Shown here piece by piece: positions 24,427 to 34,924 of a DNA stretch of 64,000 bases. The notes beneath the pieces were generated by a model. It saw only the letters and a program-made list of their open reading frames with translations, had not been told where the DNA came from and did no database searches. Origin of the DNA: Bathynomus jamesi (taxonomy: Eukaryota; Arthropoda; Malacostraca; Isopoda; Cirolanidae); contig JAJOZX010009081.1 in NCBI GenBank assembly GCA_023014485.1, positions 1 to 64,000 of the forward strand, read 5' to 3'. Positions within the stretch are counted from its first letter, which is position 1. Every line of letters begins with the position of its first letter. Made by a program: the position numbers and the translations under genes.

Positions 24427-26949
24427 ATGGGAACATTGAACCAAACAATTACACGAAAACACTTGGAATGCTTTGGTTTTTTAAGACAGAATTCCGAACA
24501 CGATGACACTCTTTGCACAAAGAGTTATAACTTAAATCCAAATGCCGATACAAAAAGACAAGTGCTTTCAGAATCATCCAAAATTTTCGACCCCATTGGA
24601 TTATATTTACCAGCAACCATAAGATCCAAAACCCTTTTGCAAGACTTATGGAAAAAGAAAATTGATTGGGATGAACCACTTTCAGTGGAAGACCAACTTC
24701 ATTGGAAAAAATTAGCCACAGACTTGAACAAAGTTCAAGACATCTACGTACCAAGATGTGCTGGCTACAGATTGAAATCTCAAACACTACACATTTTTAC
24801 AGAAGCCAGCACACAAGCTTACGGGTGTTGTGCCTATTTAACAAGTGAAAATGAAAGTAACTTGGTTTATTCAAAGGCAAAAGTGGCACCCTTAAACCAA
24901 AAGAAAACTGTACCACAACTTGAATTATTAGCTGTCTCATTGGGAGTTAAAACAGCAGACTTTCTTTCACAAGTGTATAAAGAAGTTGACATAACAAACA
25001 TTTACTTAAGGACAGACAGTCAAATTTGTCTAACATGGGTGACCAACACAGAAACAACTTCTTGCAAAAACATATTTGTGAAAAACAGACTAACAGAAAT
25101 CAAAACTGCAAACACAAACCTTGGTATCAAATTTAGGTACATAAAAACAAAAGAGAATCCTGCAGACTTTTTGACAAGAGGGCTCTCTTACAAGCTGTTG
25201 AAAACAAATAAAATCTGGTATGAAGGGCCCGAATGGCTAACATGTGAGGATCTTTGGCCAGCCAAAGTAGTTAACCTCACACTCAACTCTACAACAACTG
25301 AAAAGATCACTGAGGACAAACCTATATTTGACTATCACCTTTATTCAGACCTAAACAAACTCTTGAGAATTACAGTCTATTGCTGCAAGTTTGTCAATAG
25401 CTACCTTCTCAAACACTGTCCTCAGAAAGCCTTTTCTAACTTAACAGAAACTGCAACAAAATACTGGCTCAAACAGATACAAGCTTCAGAATTTGACAAG
25501 GAGTTGAAGTATCTTAGGTCCAGTAGCACATCAAACAAAGGTATTCCTTCACTTGTCCTGGATCTAAATCTGTACCTGGATACAGAGGGTCTGATAAGGT
25601 GTAAAGGAAGGCTTAACAAGTCAACTTTGACTTACAACTCTAAGCACCCAATTCTTCTTCCAAGGAGAAATCACTTCACAAAACTCATCATCAGGGATAC
25701 CCACAACAAAATACACCACATGGGAGTCCCACAAACCCTGACAGAGCTGAGAAAAACTTACTGGCTACCAAAGGGTAGAACTGAAACAAAGAAAATTTTA
25801 AACACATGCATTCCTTGTAAACGTATCCATTCACGACCCTTTAAGACCCCAAGCCCTCCAGACCTACCTGTGGAACGAGTAACATTTACTCGGCCATTTG
25901 AAACCACGGGTATTGACTACACTGGAGCGGTAAATGTGAGTTTTGGAGACAAAATGGATTCAAAGGAATACAAAGTGTACATTGTACTCTTCACCTGTGC
26001 TGCCACACGTGCCATATGTCTAGACATAGTAGAAGATCTGACAGCAGAAGCTTTTATTGCTGCTTTCAGACGATTTTGTGCACACAATTCTGTACCCAAA
26101 ACTATATGGTCAGACAATGCCACATACTTCAAATCTGGTGAAAGAATTATTCATCAGATTTGTGACAGTGAAACAGTACAAACTCATTTAACCAAACACA
26201 ACATAACCTGGAAGTACATTCCTGTTAATTCACCATGGTATGGTTCAATTTGGGAAAGAAACATACAAACTGTAAAGAACTGCCTTAAAAAGACTATTGG
26301 GACAAAACATCTACAACTTTTTGAACTCATGACTATTCTGTCAGAAATTGAAAATGTTGTCAACAACAGACCATTAACTTATGTGGGAGATGGTATTAAT
26401 GAGCCAGAACCTCTCACACCAAACCACCTAATTAAGGGAGAAACAGTAAACATGTTACCAGAATCTGAACATAACAGTACAGAGGATCCAGATTGGGAAA
26501 TAGGACACAAAGAACTCAACACAAAATACCAACATTTGACACAAATCAAGACTCAATTTATAACAAAATGGAGAGAAGAATACTTAACAAGTCTTAGAGA
26601 AAGACATAAACAATTAACAAAACAAAGTTGGAATGATTCAGTCAAAATTGGGGACATTGTGTTGATACATGACAAGACACCAAGACAACATTGGTCAATG
26701 GGAAAAGTCTTGGAACTCAAAACTGGTGAAGACGAAGTTACCAGGGTTGTAAAACTGAAAACAGCAACTGGTGAGACCACCAGAGATATCACATTACTAT
26801 ATCCTTTGGAGTGTGGGGCTAAATTAGAACCATTACCCCAAAGGATGGATCAGGATACTATTGGGGAGGAATCTCTCAATGTGCCTGATGTAACTCAGAC
26901 TACCAGACAGGCCTCAAAGAAAGACTACTATAAAACTTACACAAACTGA
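24427..26949 (+). CDS. pol: BEL/Pao pol 3' part: A17, RNase H, integrase, DUF5641
   Basis: The only uninterrupted copy: 840 codons, though the first Met is simply the first one after the truncation and a complete BEL pol would extend about 900 residues upstream (gag, protease, RT). Connection/A17 region about 1-105 (FDPIGLY at 54-60); RNase H about 118-255 with E166, D197 and PADFLTRG, but E126 in FTEAS where the family normally has the first catalytic Asp; HHCC zinc domain H426, H430, C461, C464; integrase core D497, D563, E610; DUF5641 about 690-800. An expressed protein could at most supply integrase; without RT the unit cannot mobilise itself. Confidence 0.88.
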   Translation: MGTLNQTITRKHLECFGFLRQNSEHDDTLCTKSYNLNPNADTKRQVLSESSKIFDPIGLYLPATIRSKTLLQDLWKKKIDWDEPLSVEDQLHWKKLATDLNKVQDIYVPRCAGYRLKSQTLHIFTEASTQAYGCCAYLTSENESNLVYSKAKVAPLNQKKTVPQLELLAVSLGVKTADFLSQVYKEVDITNIYLRTDSQICLTWVTNTETTSCKNIFVKNRLTEIKTANTNLGIKFRYIKTKENPADFLTRGLSYKLLKTNKIWYEGPEWLTCEDLWPAKVVNLTLNSTTTEKITEDKPIFDYHLYSDLNKLLRITVYCCKFVNSYLLKHCPQKAFSNLTETATKYWLKQIQASEFDKELKYLRSSSTSNKGIPSLVLDLNLYLDTEGLIRCKGRLNKSTLTYNSKHPILLPRRNHFTKLIIRDTHNKIHHMGVPQTLTELRKTYWLPKGRTETKKILNTCIPCKRIHSRPFKTPSPPDLPVERVTFTRPFETTGIDYTGAVNVSFGDKMDSKEYKVYIVLFTCAATRAICLDIVEDLTAEAFIAAFRRFCAHNSVPKTIWSDNATYFKSGERIIHQICDSETVQTHLTKHNITWKYIPVNSPWYGSIWERNIQTVKNCLKKTIGTKHLQLFELMTILSEIENVVNNRPLTYVGDGINEPEPLTPNHLIKGETVNMLPESEHNSTEDPDWEIGHKELNTKYQHLTQIKTQFITKWREEYLTSLRERHKQLTKQSWNDSVKIGDIVLIHDKTPRQHWSMGKVLELKTGEDEVTRVVKLKTATGETTRDITLLYPLECGAKLEPLPQRMDQDTIGEESLNVPDVTQTTRQASKKDYYKTYTN

Positions 26950-27987
26950 GCAAAGTTAAAATGCTTAATAACTTTACTTTAATCCCATAAATTTCCTATA
27001 CCTAAAGGGAGTCAAACTGATTGACATAACTTTAACTAAACTTGAGAAGTTGGCCTCTTGAACTTTCATATTTGAATAGGTCTTGAGTAACCTCTCTCTC
27101 CCTAAATTTCTACTTCATTCTTTTCAATCCATTTCACATGGTTTAAAACACAGTTTATCAAAAAATTTGATCTATAACATACAAATTTTTCTCCGGCCCC
27201 CCCCAGTATATGGAAAAACTATACGCGCTCACAACATGGTATCATATGTGGTACATTTATTTCATAATTAAATATAAATTATTAATTAATTGAATTAAAT
27301 ATCTATACAAAAATGCCTCGGGATTGGCGACATAGCCTATTGGGAATGAAATAATTGAATTGCCATACGTACAAAGAACCTGTATGTATGAATCAGCCTC
27401 ACATAGCAACAAGAAAACCCAATTTATTGTTTAGTCTACGAAGGAGTAGACCAAACAAAAATAATGCTAGTTCGGCAAATAATACACCAGAACCAAGGAA
27501 CGGCTCTCAGGGCTGTTTATGTTACAGCGAAGCTTTAAACGCGGAGGATGTCTTTGTCCCCCTAGAGTCCTGAGTGAATTCCTTATAATATAAAACCTAG
27601 TGACTATAAAAGGATAGGCCTATTCCTTCAGGGGTTTATATAGTGACTGCCTATATTAATTACCTTAAGTAAATTCGCCGCGTAACCCCATCGTGGCGAC
27701 CCTACACCGAAAATGACCGTCACGCCCTACATCGAAACAAACAAAGACCCAGCAAAAATAAGGTGAGCAATTTCAGTTTTTATTAACATAAGGCTTTCCC
27801 AACTCCCGATGCTAGAATTACCGTAATCAATATAAATATAAAGAGGTCCTTTAAAGACCTACATATTTATAACTCTCTAACGAAAAAGCATAGGGCTTTT
27901 GTCGGTAACCCTCCACTGACGTCTGTTGGAAATTTCCAACGGATGAGGGCACAGGCAATCAACTCATAGCCCTATATAGTTTTTTCA
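26950..27987 (+). other. LTR-like block, unit 5, truncated
   Basis: Matches 824-1867 (TATA box 27605-27612, primer-site-like motif from 27694) and ends within tatagttttttca at 27987, where the sequence changes to hAT-A. No target duplication or inverted terminus marks the break. Confidence 0.7.
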
Positions 27988-28002
27988 AACCTAGTATATC
28001 TA

Positions 28003-29059
28003 CATGTCAGAAAGAGGAAAGCGACTTACAGAGAAATTCAACTACAACTGTTCATGCTGATACTGTAGATCTAGGACATAAAGATGAAGGTATGCCTAAC
28101 GTTTTTGAGACTGTAGATGCTGATTTTTATGATTCTGAATTAGCTGGTGGAATAACAGTAACTGAACCTGGGCCTGTACATGTACATAATCAAAAAGATC
28201 TAGTAGCTGATTTAAATAATGATGAGAATCAACCAACATTTAGACAGGATAAGCTCCTTCAATATCCTGCACGAACAGATTTGAAATTTTTTTTCAAAGA
28301 GCATTCAATTCAGCCACATGATCATGATCTGCCATGTATGTCATGCGAAAAATTATGGGTGACATTGTCTCACGACATTGGTTAACATATAATAAGAAGA
28401 ATAGATCACTATATTGTTCATTTTGCTTGGCATTTGAGTCACCAACCTCTTCTAACCCATCTGCTTTTGTGCGAGGATTTAATGATTACAGACGCATTAG
28501 CCAGTGCTTATCAGAGCATGAATCAACTGGTATACATAGCAAGCATGCTCAGGAATATATCAGTGTAGTAAATGATGGTGGTTTAGCTCGTTTTTTCGCT
28601 GCATCATTGCAGAAGCGAAAAGATGAAGTACTAAAGCAGAGAAATATTGTTGCCAGAGTTGTAGATATAATAAAGATGTTAGGTAAACAAGCTCTTCCTT
28701 TTCGTGGACACAGAAATGAGTCAGCATATTCTCTTCTTGATGAAACAGAAAATCATGAAAATTTCTTGGCTACTGTGCAGTTGATGGCAAAATATGATCC
28801 TATTATGGCTTCTCATGTTTCCATGGTGAAGGAAAAGTCTGAACAACGATGTGAAAGATTGGAAAAACAAAGAAAGGCACAAAATAAAGGTCGTGGTAGT
28901 CTTGTCACATTCTTGAGTAAAACAACCATCTCTTCTTTGACCCAAATTATGAAGAATATGATACAGGAAAAAATTACTCAAGAAGTTGCTGAGGCCAAGT
29001 ATTGTTCCATACAAGTAGATTCAACCCAGGATATTTCATCAATTGATCAGTTTAGTATT
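28003..29059 (+). pseudogene. hAT-A transposase, piece 1 (ZMYM/TTF type)
   Basis: N-terminal part of a hAT-type transposase of the ZMYM1-like/DUF4371 kind. The acidic leader is open at 28092-28385, then a frameshift leads into 28334-29062. The second frame holds the TTF-like zinc-finger tail (YCSFCLAF), DUF4371, and the first catalytic Asp in QVDSTQD near 29015-29030. The same frameshift is present in copy 2, so it predates the duplication or marks an unrecognised splice. The reading frame is cut at 29059 by the Gypsy LTR, inside QFSI, and resumes at 34363. Confidence 0.85.
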
Positions 29060-29484
29060 TGAGGTGACGTGTGTGTATATATATGTATATAGTCTAAAAG
29101 TCACTAAAGGGGAAATATCACTAAATCTAAGCTGAATGGCAAGAGCAAGTCATAAACGAACCAACGCGGCTGTTCGTATTGTTTTGGGGTGGCCTAGACA
29201 GGTTTTTTCCTATCTGACCTAATCATTGGTGCTGAGTATAATTAGGTGGTGTTTTCTAAGGTGACAAATGGGGTAGAAAGTTGTCCGTACTTAAGTATAG
29301 TTAGGGGTAATGTCTATAGCTTCTAAATTGGTAATGTAAGAGAGAGTTAGGTAGGCTGTTTGTGGGACACAGGAATCCAATGGTAGGCTTCCACGAATAC
29401 CTAATTCAACGCACCGGTAAGTGCTTTTGATTGTTTGCTAGAACCTAAGTAACCTAACTGGGGTGTCTACCCCACGCTATCACA
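29060..29484 (+). repeat. 5' LTR, Gypsy copy 1
   Basis: Starts tgaggtgacg and ends cgctatcaca. Contains GT/TA alternations near its start (gtgtgtatatatatgtatat). No confident TATA box or polyadenylation site was assigned. Confidence 0.95.
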
Positions 29485-29486
29485 TT

Positions 29487-29504
29487 TGGCGACGAGGATG
29501 GGAT
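29487..29504 (+). other. Candidate primer-binding site, Gypsy copy 1
   Basis: TGGCGACGAGGATGGGAT begins two bases after the LTR. In copy 2 the equivalent reads TGACGACGAGG, losing the TGG that pairs with a tRNA CCA end. The tRNA was not identified. Confidence 0.55.
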
Positions 29505-29908
29505 TGAATTAAGCTCATGGGATTCAATTAAGCTCATGGGATTCAATTAAGCTCATGGGATTCGATTAAGCTCATTGGATTGAATTTGGCTCATTTGATT
29601 AAATTTTGTTCATTGGGTTAAATTTGGCTCATTGGTTTAATTTGGCTTATTGGTTCAAGTGGTTGTTTGAAAAATTGGATGTAGCCTAGTGGGTCGTCCG
29701 ATTTGGTTTGTTTGTGTGTGTAAGCTACCGTACTATAGCGTAGGTCCCGCCGGCCTAACTCTAAAACTAATTCCTACTCAGCCCTAACTCTAAAACTAAT
29801 TCCTACTCAGCCCTAACTTTAAAACTAATTCCTACTCAGCCCTAACTCTAAAACTAATTCCTACTCAGCCCTAACTCTAATGCAATTCACTATTCAGCCC
29901 TAACTGGG
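29501..29908 (+). repeat. Gypsy leader with two minisatellites
   Basis: Two tandem repeats lie between the primer site and gag: a 20-bp unit (ggattcaattaagctcatgg) at about 29501-29590, one copy more than in Gypsy copy 2, and a 29-bp unit (ctaactctaaaactaattcc plus tactcagcc) at about 29756-29908, four full copies and partial ones. The remaining leader to 29981 shows nothing else. Confidence 0.9.
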
Positions 29909-29981
29909 GAGTAACTAGATCAAATTTAAACCTAATCTAACCTACTTCACGTGATTTGGCCTAATTCGGTTTTGCTCTAGC

Positions 29982-32900
29982 ATGTCGGTGATTGGCCATA
30001 TAAGCCCCTACGAAGACTCTGGGGAGGACTTCGAAGCTTATGCCACGAGGGTGAGGTTGTTTTTCGAGGCAAATTCCATTCCTGATGCTAAGAAAGTACC
30101 TACCTTTTTAACTATAATAGGCCCTAAAACGTTTGGTTTAGTTATGGACCTAGTTTCTCCTAAAGCACCGGAAACCTGCACCTATAATGAATTGGTACAG
30201 GCCCTGACCGATCACTACAAACCCCGAGTAGTTCTCATCTATGAACGTTTCAAATTTTATTCAAGGCATCAGATGGGAAATGAAAGCATTGCAGAGTTTG
30301 TTGCAGGAATAAAAAGCCATAGCCGTACGTGTAAATTTGGGGACAAATTAGATGAAATGCTAAGAGATAGGTTTGTAATGGGTCTCAAAGAGGAGTCTAC
30401 CCAGAGAGCCCTATTAGCCATACAGGACCTAACTTTTAGTCAGGCTGTAGAAATAGCTACGGCTAGAGAAGCAGCTGCTAAAGATGTTAGAGCTTTTGGA
30501 AATCACAGTAGTAAAGCCCAACACGTAAATAGCTTTAAATCTTCTAGGCCTGGCAGACCTAATGAGCCTACTAGACAGGCAAATAAAAGGTATGAGGCGA
30601 ATACGACTAAGCCTACTAATTCTACTAAGCCTTCCAAGCCATGTACAGGGTGTGGAAAACACCATTGGAAGAAGGATTGCCCTTTTAAAGAAGCAGTTTG
30701 CCGAAACTGTAGTAAAATAGGCCACATAGCTAAAGTGTGTTTTTCAAAGAAAACGAAGGGTGAAAATTCTAATTTTAACATCTCTAGTGTAAATCCTCAA
30801 AGGGGAAATACTTCGAACATTGGAGTGGAGTACCTATTTTATGAGCAACAAAGTGGGAATAATACAGGCCCATATATTGTAGAGGTAGGCCTAAATGGAA
30901 TTACAGTTCCTCTAGAATTGGATACGGGTGCTGCCCGGACGGTCATGTCCAAGGCAGTTTTTGATAAGATTTTCAAAAACACACCTAAACTACATGCATC
31001 TAAAACGATTTTGAAGAAGTATGGGGACATACAAATACCTATTTGTGGAGAAGCATACGTCACAGTTACACTCAACCAGAAAACTTTGTCTCATCCCTTA
31101 ACCCTTTTAGTGGTGGATGAGCAAGGGCCTACTCTACTAGGCCGTGATTGGATTGATACTTTGAAAATACCGATTGACAAAATCTTGCCAAGGGGTCAGG
31201 CAGATGTGCATACACTCTCATATCCATCTGACATAGACTCATTGTTAAAGGAGTTTTCTTCTGTTTTGGGGCCTGAAGTAGGCAACCTAAAATGCCATCA
31301 GGTTTGCAAAGAAGTAGATCCTAATGTAACTCCGAAATTTTGTAAGGCTCGTTCAATTGCGCATGCACTGCGGGAGAAGGTAGATTTAGAAATTGACAGG
31401 CTGCTAAAAGATAAAATTATTGAACCAGTCACACACGCTAAGTGGGCTGCCCCAGTAGTTCCTGTACTAAAACCGGACAAGTCCGTGCGGTTATGTGGGG
31501 ATTACCGTTTAACAGAAAATAGAGCCGTCCTTCTAGATTGCTATCCTATACCCAAGCCTGATGAATTATTTAGCTCTCTTGCTGGGGGTAAATATTTCAC
31601 AAAACTCGATATGTCCCAAGCCTATGCTCAACTAAGTTTAGATGAAAACACTAAAGAATTAACTATCATAAATACGCACCGAGGCCTATATAAGTACAAT
31701 AGGCTATGCTATGGAATAGCATCGGCTCCGGGTATTTTTCAGAGGACAATGGACCAAGTTCTAGGTCACATTCCAGGGGTACTTTGCTTTCTAGATGATG
31801 TCCTCATTTCAGGTTCTTCTAAAAAAGAACACCTAACTAGATTAACCACGGTTCTAAAAAGACTCCGGGATGCCGGACTTAAGCTAAAGAGAGAAAAGTG
31901 TTCATGGGTCACTAACGAGGTTTCATATTTAGGGTTCCGCATAGATGCCTCAGGCATTCATCCAACGGTGGATAAACTAGAAGCAATAGAAAAGGCACCA
32001 CCTCCACAAAACATCACACAGTTACAAGCTTATTTAGGTCTCCTAAACTTTTATAGGAAATTTTTGCCTAATGCATCGACTTTCCTTGAACCCCTAAATA
32101 AGCTATTACGATCTGGGGAACAGTGGAGATGGGAGAAAACTCAAAAGGAAGCATTTGAGGCTTCCAAGGACGCTCTACTAAAGTCCACTCTCCTAGTGCA
32201 TTATGATCCTAAACTTCCTCTCGTAGTTTCAGCAGACAGCAGTTCTTATGGAATTGGGGCAGTGTTATCTCACCACATTGATGGTGTAGATAGGCCTATC
32301 TGTTTCGCTTCTAGAACACTAACTGAGACGGAAAGACGATATGCACAAGTGGAACGTGAAGCATTAGCCTTAGTATTTGCAGTAAAAAAATTTCATTTCT
32401 ATCTATGGGGTCATGAATTTAAACTAATTACTGACCATAAGCCTCTTTTAGGTTTATTTTCACCTAATAAAAATATTCCAGTTATGGCCTCAGGTAGGAT
32501 TCAACGATGGGCACTGATTCTACAAGCCTATAAATTTGACTTAGTACATCGGTCAGGTAAACTTCTAGGTACAGCTGATGCGCTAAGTAGGTTGCCCTTA
32601 GAAAATCCAAATGATTGTGTACCTATACCTACAGAATGGGTTCACTTGGTGGAGTTTTTGGAATCCACTCCAGTATCGGCGGTACAAATAGAACAGTGGA
32701 CAAAATCAGACCCTATTCTGTCTAGGGTCATCCATTTCTGCTCAGTTGGTTGGCCTACTAAGGTTGAGAGTGAATTACAGCCTTTTTATCAACGTCAGTC
32801 TGGCCTCTCGATTCAAAATGGCTGTCTCTTATGGGGCCACAGAGTGATTATTCCAAATAAAGGCAGGTCGAATTTAGTGAAGGAACTTCACGCTGAACAC

Positions 32901-33929
32901 ATGGGCGCAACAAAAATGAAAGATGTGGCGAGAGCTTATTTCTGGTGGCCTGGTTTAGATGGAGAACTCGAATCATTGGTTCGTTCCTGTCAAAGCTGCC
33001 TAGAGAACAGAGATCTCCCAAGGAAAAGTCCACTTCATCCTTGGGAATGGCCTACTATACCGTGGCATAGGATCCATGTTGACTATGCAGGTCTTATAAA
33101 TAATACTTATTTCCTAGTCATTGTGGACGCCTACTCTAAGTGGGTGGAAATTTTTCCAACCACTTCCACGACTTCGGGTGTTACTATTCGCTTACTCCGT
33201 TCAGTTTTCGCTCGATGAGGTTTACCCGTAGTCCTGGTTTCCGACAATGGTACTTGTTTTAACAGTGAGGAATTTCGTTCCTTCGTCCACCTAAATGGCA
33301 TTAGACATGTCCAGTCTAGTGTTTTCCACCCGTCTACTAACGGTCTCGCGGAAAACATGGTCCGTACTTTCAAGTCGGCCTTGCGTCATTCTCGTGGGGA
33401 GGAAATGCAAGTGGTGTTGGATAAATTTTTGTTTAAATATCGAATAACATCTCACACCACGACGGGGGTGTCTCCCTCTAAACTTCTGATTGGCCGGGGA
33501 ATTCGTTCAGTTTTCGACTTGTTACGTCCAAACGAAACATTACAACAACGAGTTTTACGCCATCAGGAAAAACAGAAGTTGTACCACGACACTAAAAGAG
33601 GGAGAGTTATAGAAGCCCAACCTAATGATCCAGTTATGATTCGCAACTATGGGGCTGGACCAAAATGGGTTCCTGCGACTGTGCAGGAGAGAACGGGCCC
33701 TGTTTCCTTCAAGTGCCAACTAGAAGATTGTCGTTCTATTAAACGCCATCAGGACCAGATATGGGAACGTGAATTGCAGAAGTACCAGAGTCTTCCAGAA
33801 GAGAGAACTGATCCTCCGGAAAATGGTTCAACTCGCCCGCCTATACAGGTTGCACCTAATCCTACTACATCAAACCCGCTCCGCAGGTCGTCTAGGGTCC
33901 CTCATCCCCCTGACAGACTAAACTTGTAG
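29982..33929 (+). pseudogene. gag-pol: Gypsy gag-pol, one in-frame stop
   Basis: Single frame of 1315 codons plus stop, with a TGA at 33216-33218 (codon 1079) in the integrase core; copy 2 has TGG there. Gag about 1-170; two zinc knuckles at about 221-253 (CTGCGKHHWKKDC and CRNCSKIGHIAKVC); retropepsin DTG at 314-316; RT about 460-660 with LDMSQAY and FLDD at 603-606; RNase H about 740-870 (VVSADSSSYG, TDHKPLLG); integrase zinc domain (HAEHMGATK to CQSC), core Asp in HVDYAG and, beyond the stop, SDNG and AENMV. Two zinc knuckles and gag-pol in one frame fit the Mag lineage. The stop truncates integrase just before its second catalytic residue. Confidence 0.93.
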
Positions 33930-33937
33930 GGGAGGAG
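33929..33937 (+). other. Polypurine tract, Gypsy copy 1
   Basis: GGGGAGGAG abuts the 3' LTR and overlaps the last base of the gag-pol stop codon; its position is that of the plus-strand primer. Confidence 0.8.
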
Positions 33938-34362
33938 TGAGGTGACGTGTGTGTATATATATGTATATAGTCTAAAAGTCACTAAAGGGGAAATATCACT
34001 AAATCTAAGCTGAATGGCAAGAGCAAGTCATAAACGAACCAACGCGGCTGTTCGTATTGTTTTGGGCTGGCCTAGACAGGTTTTTTCCTATCTGACCTAA
34101 TCATTGGTGCTGAGTATAATTAGGTGGTGTTTTCTAAGGTGACAAATGGGGTAGAAAGTTGTCCGTACTTAAGTATAGTTAGGGGTAATGTCTATAGCTT
34201 CTAAATTGGTAATGTAAGAGAGAGTTAGGTAGGCTGTTTGTGGGACACAGGAATCCAATGGTAGGCTTCCACGAATACCTAATTCAACGCACCAGTAAGT
34301 GCTTTTGATTGTTTGCTAGAACCTAAGTAACCTAACTGGGGTGTCTACCCCACGCTATCACA
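33938..34362 (+). repeat. 3' LTR, Gypsy copy 1
   Basis: 425 bp, two substitutions from the 5' LTR. Followed directly by the duplicated target gtatt and the continuation of the hAT-A transposase. Confidence 0.95.
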
Positions 34363-34598
34363 GTATTGTTATTCGATATGTACTAAATGGTACTATCCAT
34401 GAACGACTACTTGCAATTGTTCCAAGCAATGATGGTACAGGGCAGGGACTTTTTGACCTATTAAATGAAACATTACAACGTCTTGAAATAGATCCGAAAA
34501 ACTGCTTATCAGATAGCACAGATGGCGCTGCAAGCTACCATAGACAATATAATGGCTTACAGAGTAAAATTGCTGATGTAGCTAATCAGCATGTTCAT
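34363..34598 (+). pseudogene. hAT-A transposase, piece 2
   Basis: Resumes the frame broken at 29059. Contains the second catalytic Asp region (LSDSTDGAASY near 34505-34530) and ends in ANQHVH where hAT-B is inserted. The target duplication atgttcat (34591-34598) repeats at 42162-42169. Frame and content continue in piece 3. Confidence 0.87.
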
Positions 34599-34924
34599 TA
34601 GGGTGACAATAAAAATCGAAAGTTGGAGTGTTTTATTGGCCATTTGTTCAATGCTGCTACTACATGAGAAAACAATGTACTGTAAATATTAGGTCATTCA
34701 GATAATATTTAAGGGTGTCTCAAGTGAGGTAAATAATTCTCCTTATAACAAATTAATTATTCATTACCTAGTAAAAATAAATTAATATTTTTTTTAATTA
34801 ATGTAAATAAACGTTAGTTTTAGTTCATAAGGTTTAAGTGCAGGCGTACTCCAATCGTAATAAGTAAATAATATATTTACTAAATATATTCCAGGGTGTC
34901 TCTCATTCAATTGTAGACCACCCA

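Larger units (their letters stand above)
1..27987 (+). repeat. Tandem array of truncated BEL/Pao units
   Basis: The pol stop codon recurs at 823, 7408, 13855, 20234 and 26949, giving periods of 6585, 6447, 6379 and 6715 bp in the same orientation. Each unit is LTR-like block, two minisatellites, a pol relic, a CA tract, a third minisatellite, a second relic, then 3' pol. Units are near-identical apart from indels and repeat number. Neighbouring units share a single LTR-like block, as expected if the array grew by unequal exchange, but I cannot exclude collapse or expansion by the assembler. The array enters from the left edge and stops abruptly at about 27987 inside the noncoding block of the fifth unit. 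Confidence 0.9.
29060..34362 (+). mobile_element. Ty3/Gypsy element, copy 1 (Mag-like), near-complete
   Basis: 5303 bp with 425-bp LTRs at 29060-29484 and 33938-34362 (TG...CA ends), flanked by the 5-bp duplication gtatt (29055-29059 and 34363-34367). The LTRs differ at only two positions (ggggtgg/gggctgg and caccggt/caccagt), pointing to a recent insertion or LTR conversion. It carries a candidate primer site, a repeat-rich leader, one gag-pol frame broken by one stop, and a purine tract. No env-like frame follows pol. It sits in sense orientation within the hAT-A transposase gene. Confidence 0.93.

Noticed and set aside
33219..33937. Envelope gene after the Gypsy pol (endogenous retrovirus)
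   Set aside because: Pol runs to the polypurine tract and 3' LTR with no room for another gene.
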